DNA from: Porphyridium purpureum
Lineage: Eukaryota > Rhodophyta > Bangiophyceae > Porphyridiales > Porphyridiaceae
Assembly (NCBI GenBank): GCA_008690995.1
Contig: VRMN01000001.1
Span: 1-64,000 of the forward strand
Reading direction: 5' to 3'
DNA: 64,000 bases
Part shown: positions 10,001-17,005 of the stretch, in pieces
Position numbering within the stretch: the stretch's first letter is position 1
Layout of the letters: each line of letters starts with the position of its first letter
Position numbers and translations under genes: made by a program
The notes under the pieces: generated by a model
Database searches by the model: none
Seen by the model: only the letters and a program-made list of their open reading frames with translations
Told to the model about the DNA's origin: nothing

Positions 10001-10210
10001 ACGCAGGCAATCAACAAGCCACACAGGCAATCAGCAAGCCACACAGGCGATCAACGAGCCACACAGGCAATCAGCAAGCCACACAGGCGATCAACGAGCC
10101 ACACAGGCAATCAACGAGCCACACAGGCAATCAGCAAGCCACACAGGCAATCAACGAGCCACACAGGCGATCAACGAGCCACACAGGCAATCAACGAGCC
10201 ACACAGGCGA
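10001..10210 (-). repeat. 20-bp minisatellite in gypsy-1 leader
   Basis: About ten and a half tandem units of 20 bp (plus strand acacaggcaatcaacgagcc and close variants) occupy the leader between the primer-binding site and gag. Units vary at a few positions (caa/cga, aac/agc, aag/gag). Confidence 0.9.
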
Positions 10211-10244
10211 TGGGGCCACTCAGGCCCACACCCCCCTCGTCCAA

Positions 10245-10259
10245 CCAGCGATGATACCA
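10245..10259 (-). promoter_or_regulatory. Gypsy-1 primer-binding site
   Basis: Two bases inside the 5' LTR, the minus strand reads TGGTATCATCGCTGG. TGGT pairs with the tRNA 3' end ACCA, and the start TGGTATCA resembles the initiator-tRNA-Met site used by many plant LTR elements. Gypsy-2 has the same 15 bases in the same place. Confidence 0.75.
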
Positions 10260-10261
10260 GA

Positions 10262-10573
10262 TGTTATGAACCTCCTTTTCCTTTTACTTTCCCTCTCCTT
10301 CTTCTCTCCCCTTCGCTACCTCTCTCTCTTCTTCCTTTCTGTCCCCGAGCCTGCTCGCGGGTCTCCACGCCTTTATAGACTGCCGCCCCGTGTTCTCCAG
10401 CTCGCCGGGTAGCACTGTGAGAAAAATGACAGTGCACCAGCAAGGTTCCAGCAAGGTTCCAGCAAGGCCACAGCAAGGTTCCAGCAAGGCCACAGCAAGG
10501 CCACAGCAAGGCCACAGCAAGGCCACAGCAAGGATCCCGCAAGACTAGGTATCCGCGGGGTCGGCGGATAACA
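10262..10573 (-). repeat. Gypsy-1 5' LTR
   Basis: This is the second 312-bp copy, identical to the 3' LTR by eye, including the eight 11-bp units and the TATA box. It would act as promoter of the element, transcribing toward lower coordinates. Confidence 0.93.
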
Positions 10574-10595
10574 GCGCATCGTGTAAGAACGTGCA

Positions 10596-11850
10596 CAGTC
10601 CTGGCTAATACCATCGCAGCACCCGCAATTTGGTCCAAAAAGTTGGATCTTATTGTAAGCTAGCTCATATTGATAGAAAAGGTTTGTTAATCCTTTTCAA
10701 CATTCTTCACATCGACTGTGACGCCAAGCCAAGACGCGGCACACGCAATTTCCTCTTTTTCTTACCATCAGATGGTTCTCAAAAAGGTCTTCACTCGCTG
10801 ACCCATCTTCTCGTACGCACATGGAAAGTCTCCGAGACGAAATTGAGCATGCAACGGCTGGGCAAGGGCGCTATGGCTTTCAAAATACAAAAATGGGCAG
10901 ATCGACGCCTTTGCGGGTCAGGAGCTGTCGGTGCGAGCCATTGCGATGGCTTTGATGCCGCGCGCAAATCGCTCGAGGCTGTCCTTAGCATCTGTGAGCC
11001 CTTATCTGGCGTCAAGGAGGCGCCGGATCGTCCGCAAGAAGCCAGGTCCGAAACGGCTGTCAAGTCGCAAATCGGCACGCCGTATCATTCGCGCCGTATC
11101 CGTTGATGCACTGACGTCCGAACAGGTGGTTCACGAGCTGCACTTGCAGTGCTCGACCAGGACAGTGTGTCGGACGCCTCAAGCAGCAGGCTTTCTGCGC
11201 TACGAGCGAATCTTGCGAAAGCTTTCGCTTTGGTCTTACAGCACCAGGAAGCGTTAGGTATTTGCCATCGTATTCATTGCGAAGCCAATGGCTCTCTTAC
11301 ATGAGTTGGTTTTTTCAGACGGGACGATTTACCGTTGCGATGGCCCGTTCGGCTCCTCGCAGGGATGGGTCGACTGTCGTGCCAAGTCAGGTTTGTATGC
11401 CAGGCGCCAGCATTCTGGAGGTGGCAAGGTCTATATGTAAGCCGGTATGTCCCTGAGCGACCTGCCGGTGGCCGTCTTCGTGCCGTAAAGTATCCACAAG
11501 TATTACTCTAAGCCCTACTTATGTTTGGAATAGAAATGTATGACTAATTTCACTTTCGAGCAAGGACTGCGCCGGCACAGACAGCGAACTCGACGGAAGG
11601 CGTGGTACGATGAACTCCATGTCACAGTGCTCCCGTGGTTTTGAAGGTCACTGGACATCAACTCAATTGAAAATATTTGGATCGACGTGCCGTGCGTGGT
11701 TTATCCAAAAGGCCGCCAGTTCAAATGCTTCGTCGATATTATGACTATTGTTCTTGCAGCAGAGGCGAAGGAAGCCCAGAGGTACCTAGCACGACTGCTC
11801 GAGTCTACACGTTACTGTCGTTATGCCTCGCTGTACGCTTGTGGATAAGA
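10596..11850 (+). pseudogene. Decayed Tc1 transposon related to copies A and B
   Basis: An end-like sequence cagtcctggc sits at 10596. Downstream, broken frames repeat the transposase in order: a DNA-binding part (MALMPRANRS; RKKPGPKRLSSRKSARRIIR; DALTSEQVVHELHLQCSTRT), the first catalytic block (VFSDGTIYRCDGPFG near 11315), and the last block read as INSIENIW near 11660 followed by KGRQFKCFVDIM. Several frameshifts and substitutions are present, and the second aspartate block is not recognisable. The right inverted repeat was not found. It is far older than copies A and B. Confidence 0.75.
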
Positions 11851-11859
11851 GAAAAAGTC

Positions 11860-12683
11860 CTAATATTTTCTCCTTGCTCCTCGTTCATCTGTTTCGCATA
11901 CGTTTCATGATTCGCCTTGGCTACCTACACCTATTTTCTGCTCTCCATTGCTCATCCGCTCCTTTCTTGCTTTCTCACTCTCCGTTCAACGCCTCTCAGT
12001 GTTTCTGGAAATGTGCAATTGTTGAACGAGATCAAAACCGTGGTCATTGACGTCAAGGCTCTCGACAAAGACCTGCAATCTCGGTGGCGCAAATAGTGGA
12101 AAATCTTGTGCTTGCGGAGCCGAGCTACGGTGCGCCCTTGTGTCCTTGCTCTAATCCGATTCCTATTCAGGAAACGCTTCTTCGTTGGAACTCAAAGTAA
12201 AGGCTCTGTTCATTTTGCTCAATTTCTGATACCTTGATAACTTACTTTCAGAAATAAAGGCATGCGCACGCTCTCGACATAACCCGATGCGCTCGAGGGA
12301 AAAGCACTAGCTGATGTAAAAGAATCCTCGGCGCAGGTGCCCGTACGATCCGTTGAGTCGAGCGAGCTACTTCACCAAAGGTGACCCTTTGCCAAAGTTG
12401 TGCTGGGAGTCTCGATAACGTTCATGGCAGCAAACCCTAGTTTACCGAGATTCCTCAATTGTGCACCAGTTTCACCTGTGACTGGGTTATCGCCAACCAC
12501 TTTGGCCTCGATTTATCTTGAACTGTCAGATGTTCTCGTTCCCCAGGGGTTTATTTGGGCGACATTCTTCTGTTTGATCAGTAGCGAGCGGCTGAAGACC
12601 GGAATCTTATGACGCAGCGCGGGTTCGGTATAGTACTAGAGCTTACACTCATTGCGCACGCCTCATGGCTTTCCCAGCTCGTG
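11860..12683. other. Intergenic, no gene seen
   Basis: About 800 bp between the Tc1 relic and the 3' end of the oxidase-methyltransferase gene. It holds pyrimidine-rich stretches near 11870-12000 and only short frames. A 70-codon plus-strand frame (12400-12612) is not recognisable. Confidence 0.5.
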
Positions 12684-15314
12684 TCACACTTTCTCTGCGA
12701 GCAGGTAAGCATGCACATAGTCCATAGCGTGATGCGATGGATCATTCGCGATGCGTTGTGCGTAGCGCTCATACAACTCATCCACCAGCGCGGCTTTTTC
12801 CTCAGCACAACGTTCGTCCGAAAGTGCTGACAAGAACACGCTGTTTGACCATGTCCGAATGGTACCAATAAGTTCCGCCGGCGAGCCCTTCCCACGACCA
12901 TACGGGCACTCTGAGTATCGCCAGTCAAGATGCTTCAACTTCAAGCCCACGCTTCCGTCCAAAAAGGGGGCTGAGAGTTCCTCGGTCGAACGATAGTAGT
13001 TGGGAAAGGTCGCCGCCTCATACTCATGCTGCGAGATGCGTCCTGACTGCTTCATTTCGGACCAACAGCTATTCATTTCTTCGTACATGCATTTGAAACC
13101 TGATTTTCCGTTGAAGCCGAGACAGTGACCAGCCGGGTCTTGTGCCAGCGTCGCTATGACCATTTGCCCGCCAGGCCTCAGCTCCTTTGCTCGATGCGCC
13201 AAAAATAGACGCCAGTCGGCTTCGGCTTGCGCACGAAATGCACGCTTCGCTTCGACAGAGTTCGTTGTCGTGTGGTGCACTGCGTCGTCGAGTAGGCAGG
13301 GTACGCGGCTCAACCAGTGGACCGCCGTGTACGAAGTGCAGAGATCTACGGAGGCCGCCGGGCGGCACTGCTCGAAGAATCCACGGCCACAGGCGGTGTA
13401 GTACACGCCTGGAATGTCTGCAAGCGGAGTTGATCCGAGCGGAAGCGGCTTGAGTCCGGCGGCCAAGTAGAACAGGCTCTTAAAGTCATTGTTCGGTTGA
13501 TCCTCAAAGCACACATCAAGCTCGCACGTGGGCGGAAGAAGCGCTTTGATCGCTTGGATCATCGGCATCTCAGGTCCGCCGTCCGCTGAGCCAAAGTCGA
13601 CCATACTTACAAGTGACAGTTCCTTTTCGCCACCAATGCCAACCATGGCCCGCAGTGCGGACTCCAGAAGGTCCATGGATTTGATAACGACATCAAAGCA
13701 GCCGAGCGTTAGCTTGCTATAGATTGCTTCGCCAACCTCACCATAAGGCACGTGTGCGCGACCGAACGCAGCGGACGTTAACGGTGGCTCGTCGCACACC
13801 TTGGCGACTGTGCCGTTGCCAAGGTGCTGATGATGATGATGCTGCTGCTCCTGCGGTTGCACGTGCGAATCACTCGTATCCGATGCGTCCACGATGGAAT
13901 TTTCAACAGGTTGCGCCTCAGTGTCCAGCCGCGTCATCAGGCCCGGCCGGGACACGGCCATGCGCGAAATGTCAAACTCTGTCTCCGGTACACCGCGTAC
14001 CAGACAGCCGAGCGCGTGACCAAGCAGCGGCGCAAATTTGAATGCTCGCCCATTTCCTGCAGTAAACAGGCTCACGCTGGGGTGGCCTGGAAGCGTGTCA
14101 AGCACGAACATGGCATCGCGCGTCACCGCGTACGGCGACGTATACATATCTTGTCGCTCACCGTACAGCGTGCCCCAGCGCTCGCTTACAAACGCGTCTA
14201 TCTGCGCGACGACGCCGCCGGGTGACTCGTCTGGCGTGTAATCAAAGTGCGACATACTACGCATCCGATCACGCGCAGGCGCAAAATCGACGCCGACTTT
14301 TCCGACGGGCGTGTGATCACCTTGCTTTGGAAATCCGTAGAACAAGGCATCTTCCTTGCCGAAGAAAAACCATTGCCGAGGCTGTTTCTCCGACTGTATC
14401 TTGTAATGCCCCCAGTGCACCTTCCAAACTTCCATGTCAAGCTGAACGTCAAAATGCGCCAGCAGATCATTTGCCCATGCGCCTGCGCACAAGACAACTT
14501 TCCGCGCGCGATAAATCTGGCCGTCATGCGTAAGTATACAGTATAGCTCATTTTCATCGCCACTGATGCCATTCGATCCAGCCTTGTCGCTGTCGCGCCA
14601 CACGTCGGTCACCTGGCAGTTCAGCTCAAGTTGCCAGCGTCCTGATTCCTGCGCGAGTCGCATCATTTCCTCGCATGCCAAGCTTGAGTTTACGGATCCC
14701 GCCTCGTGCTCAATCACGCCCATATCTGCTTGCTCGGCGTAAGTCATACCATCACACGTCGCATATAGCGCTGCGGTGTTGGGTAGAACATCATGCGAAA
14801 TGCCGCGCTGCTGCATCATGCTGATAGCACTAGGAATGCTGCCTTCGACGGTCTCCCCCGTGTCTGGTTCGCCGTAGAAAAGCAGTCCGTTCTCACTCAG
14901 GAGCTTCGTCCCCGACTCGGCTTCGAGCTCGCGCCACATGCGCAGGGCAGTCGTCTGGAGCTCGCTAAAGTACGGGTCGGAGTACATTTGCCGGAACATA
15001 CGAGATTCCCCGTACGACGAACTGCGTTCGTGTGCCACGGCATCGCCCATCTCGAGCACCACGCCGTTCATTTCTGGGTCCTGCTTGCTCAGCTGATACG
15101 CCGCTGCCGTACCGGCCATTCCTGCACCCACAATCACCACGTCTACATCACGCGCGTGCTGTGCCAGCCAAGGTGTCAGCCGCCGCCCTACCGCGCGCAG
15201 GCTCGCCGGGTCCGCAGCACCGTCCGACGAGCAACGCTTGGAAGGGTTCCAAGAGCGGGAATAGAAGCGCTCGTGTCCGTCGTGGCCCGAGCCGGGCCTC
15301 CAGAGTCGGCGCAT
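12684..15314 (-). CDS. FAD-dependent amine oxidase fused to SABATH-type methyltransferase
   Basis: An 876-residue two-domain enzyme. Residues about 55-465 are a DAO/sarcosine-oxidase-type flavoprotein: FAD-binding VVIVGAGMAGTAAAYQL (59-75), the YGESRMFRQMY block (101-111), VVLCAGAWANDLL (273-285) and C-terminal GNGRAFKFAPLLGHALG. This family oxidises secondary or N-methyl amines. The residue before MYT near 389 is Asp where sarcosine oxidases carry the flavin-linking Cys, so FAD is probably not covalent. Residues about 526-876 match SABATH methyltransferases: VDFGSADGGPE (SAM site), FEDQPNNDFKSLF, FEQCRPAASVDLCTSYTAVHWLSRVP in part, and LRPGGQMVIATL. A His-rich linker joins them. The ATG at 15314 follows the dehydrogenase stop by 16 bp. 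The frame stays open further upstream inside that gene, so a fused product by splicing or frameshift is possible. Substrate unknown. Confidence 0.82.
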   Translation of the reverse strand: MRRLWRPGSGHDGHERFYSRSWNPSKRCSSDGAADPASLRAVGRRLTPWLAQHARDVDVVIVGAGMAGTAAAYQLSKQDPEMNGVVLEMGDAVAHERSSSYGESRMFRQMYSDPYFSELQTTALRMWRELEAESGTKLLSENGLLFYGEPDTGETVEGSIPSAISMMQQRGISHDVLPNTAALYATCDGMTYAEQADMGVIEHEAGSVNSSLACEEMMRLAQESGRWQLELNCQVTDVWRDSDKAGSNGISGDENELYCILTHDGQIYRARKVVLCAGAWANDLLAHFDVQLDMEVWKVHWGHYKIQSEKQPRQWFFFGKEDALFYGFPKQGDHTPVGKVGVDFAPARDRMRSMSHFDYTPDESPGGVVAQIDAFVSERWGTLYGERQDMYTSPYAVTRDAMFVLDTLPGHPSVSLFTAGNGRAFKFAPLLGHALGCLVRGVPETEFDISRMAVSRPGLMTRLDTEAQPVENSIVDASDTSDSHVQPQEQQHHHHQHLGNGTVAKVCDEPPLTSAAFGRAHVPYGEVGEAIYSKLTLGCFDVVIKSMDLLESALRAMVGIGGEKELSLVSMVDFGSADGGPEMPMIQAIKALLPPTCELDVCFEDQPNNDFKSLFYLAAGLKPLPLGSTPLADIPGVYYTACGRGFFEQCRPAASVDLCTSYTAVHWLSRVPCLLDDAVHHTTTNSVEAKRAFRAQAEADWRLFLAHRAKELRPGGQMVIATLAQDPAGHCLGFNGKSGFKCMYEEMNSCWSEMKQSGRISQHEYEAATFPNYYRSTEELSAPFLDGSVGLKLKHLDWRYSECPYGRGKGSPAELIGTIRTWSNSVFLSALSDERCAEEKAALVDELYERYAQRIANDPSHHAMDYVHAYLLAEKV

Positions 15315-15330
15315 ACCGCGTCTCCGTTCG

Positions 15331-16470
15331 TCAAACGCTTCGTTGACAAAATTCGCGCGTTTTCGCGGCAATCTGATTCTGCACAAAATGGTAAGCGATG
15401 TTTGGGCGAAGCGCTGCGAACGAGCATTTGTCCAGGCACCATTCAACCGAGTCGATGATGATCGCGCCGGCCGACGTGATTGACTCGGGCACAAAAACGA
15501 CTCCGCGGGCCGCACAAAGTTCGGCCGCTTGCGGCGTGCGGAACGGTACGTTTGCCGACCCGACGATCGCGCGGCATTGCGGTGCAAGCTCCTGGGCGAC
15601 GCGTTCGTCAATGACACCGGATGCTGCGCATGGCGCGAAAACGTCCATGTGCGCATCGCGAAACCACTCGGTGGGTGCCGCGCTGACATTCTCGCATCCA
15701 GCAATGTCAGCGCGCGAGGGGTCGAGGTCCGTGACGCGCACGCGGCAGCCATGCGCCACCAGACGCGAGGCAAGCGTGGCGCCCACTTTTCCTGCGCCCT
15801 GCACCAGCACACAAAACCCGTCTGCAAGCTGCAGGTGTTCTGCGAGCTCAACGATTGCGGCAAACGTGCCCATGGCGGTGGCCACGTTCGTGTCGAGCGT
15901 GGCGTTGGTGATGCCCGAGAGCACGTACGGCGAGATGGCATCGAGGTACACCATATCATCCGAAGACGTGTTCAAGTCGCAGCCAGTGTACACGCGGCCC
16001 CGCATGAGTGCGAGACTGCGCGCCACCTCACGCATCAGCGCGCGCTTGTCGAGGCACTCTGGTGCGTCTGCCGCAGCCACCACGAGCTTGGCCCCCGCAA
16101 ACCCCGTGTTGAACATGTTGTGCTTCATGCTCATGGTGCGCGTCAACTGTACCACATCCATGACGGCGTCTCGTGGCTTCCTGTACTGCCGCACACGCAG
16201 TCCGCCGTTACCCGGTACCGCGTCGCAGCACGCACTGTCCAGCCCGATATAGAGATCGCCAAGCTTGGCCGCGAGCGCGACCTTGTAAACATCGACCCCG
16301 GCGCCGTCTGCTCCCAGACCATACGCTTTCAAGTCTACGCGCTCCAGTGGCGACCGACTCGTGTCAATCGCATACGTCGGCACGGTCTTCAACGCCGGGT
16401 CGTCCGACCGGGTTCCATCCTTCTCATTGTCACCGGCAGCTGCGTCGACCACGCATGCGGACTGCACCAT
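15331..16470 (-). CDS. Leu/Phe/Val-type NAD(P)-dependent amino-acid dehydrogenase
   Basis: A 379-residue member of the Glu/Leu/Phe/Val dehydrogenase family, which interconverts an amino acid and its 2-oxo acid. Catalytic landmarks align with leucine dehydrogenase: both lysines (MSMKHN and GFAGAKLVV) and the aspartate in YTGCDLNTS. The Rossmann motif is VLVQGAGKVGATLASRL (about residues 222-238), followed by an acidic residue after the second strand (VTDLD), suggesting NAD. DVFAPCAASGVI and IVGSANVPF are also typical. The C terminus is shorter than in bacterial leucine dehydrogenases. It is co-oriented with the oxidase-methyltransferase gene, which begins 16 bp after the stop in the +1 frame. 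ScyB-like dehydrogenases are another possible subgroup. Specificity cannot be read. Confidence 0.85.
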   Translation of the reverse strand: MVQSACVVDAAAGDNEKDGTRSDDPALKTVPTYAIDTSRSPLERVDLKAYGLGADGAGVDVYKVALAAKLGDLYIGLDSACCDAVPGNGGLRVRQYRKPRDAVMDVVQLTRTMSMKHNMFNTGFAGAKLVVAAADAPECLDKRALMREVARSLALMRGRVYTGCDLNTSSDDMVYLDAISPYVLSGITNATLDTNVATAMGTFAAIVELAEHLQLADGFCVLVQGAGKVGATLASRLVAHGCRVRVTDLDPSRADIAGCENVSAAPTEWFRDAHMDVFAPCAASGVIDERVAQELAPQCRAIVGSANVPFRTPQAAELCAARGVVFVPESITSAGAIIIDSVEWCLDKCSFAALRPNIAYHFVQNQIAAKTREFCQRSV

Positions 16471-17005
16471 CGCACAAAGGCTCGACTAGCCACGCCTTCC
16501 GACCTTCTTCCTCTGTGCCCACCGAGACACCCGACTCCACGGCGCACTGCGATTGGCGCACTCCCTGCATCATATACCGCGCAGTATCGTGCGACATTTC
16601 AGGTAAGACGGTGGGGGCCGCGGTGCGATGCCGCGCCCGCAGAATCCGCAGTAGCCGCAATCGTATCCGCAGTATCCAGCACACAGCCACAGCCAACAGC
16701 CTGCATGCAGGCACGTGCGCGTGCGAACCGGGATCGCGTGGGGCGCGCGGCGTTCGGCGGCCGCCCGTGGAAGGAGCCGGGGTTTCTACGGCGTGTTTCG
16801 ACGCGCGCCGCGCCGCTGAACGCGCCCGCGCGGGTGCGCGCGCCACCGCCGCGCTGGAAGCTGCCGGCTTACACCGCGCGCTCGGTACCGCGCACTGAAC
16901 ACGCGGGTACAGCCCCGCCCGGCGGCGGCACGCTGCTGCGGAGCACGTGCGGGGGCGTTGCGGGCGAGTGCGGGCTCTGGACGCGCGTCGCAGTGGCCAC
17001 CAAGC
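16471..17005. promoter_or_regulatory. Divergent 5' region between dehydrogenase and UTP4
   Basis: About 535 bp of very GC-rich sequence must contain both promoters. No clear TATA box is visible. Long frames here are by-products of GC richness. Confidence 0.5.

Larger units (their letters stand above)
5224..10573 (-). mobile_element. Ty3/gypsy LTR retrotransposon, gypsy-1, looks whole
   Basis: A 5.35-kb element on the minus strand is bounded by two 312-bp LTRs that look identical by eye and flanked by the 5-bp target duplication gcgca (5219-5223 and 10574-10578). Inside, in transcription order, are a primer-binding site, a leader with a 20-bp tandem repeat, gag, pol (protease, RT, RNase H, integrase) and a G-rich polypurine tract next to the 3' LTR. 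The identical LTRs mean a very recent insertion. The element looks whole; no chromodomain is evident after the integrase. Confidence 0.95.

Noticed and set aside
10001-10210. CRISPR-like regular array
   Set aside because: Units are directly tandem with no unique spacers, inside an LTR element; it is a minisatellite.
9752-10412. Plus-strand frames with HTGNQRATQAIN-type repeats
   Set aside because: Read through the 20-bp leader minisatellite of gypsy-1; opposite to element transcription.
15315-15959. Upstream part of the oxidase-methyltransferase frame
   Set aside because: It overlaps the dehydrogenase in another frame and is Arg/Ser-rich without domain features. The ATG at 15314 is the better start, although a fused transcript stays possible.
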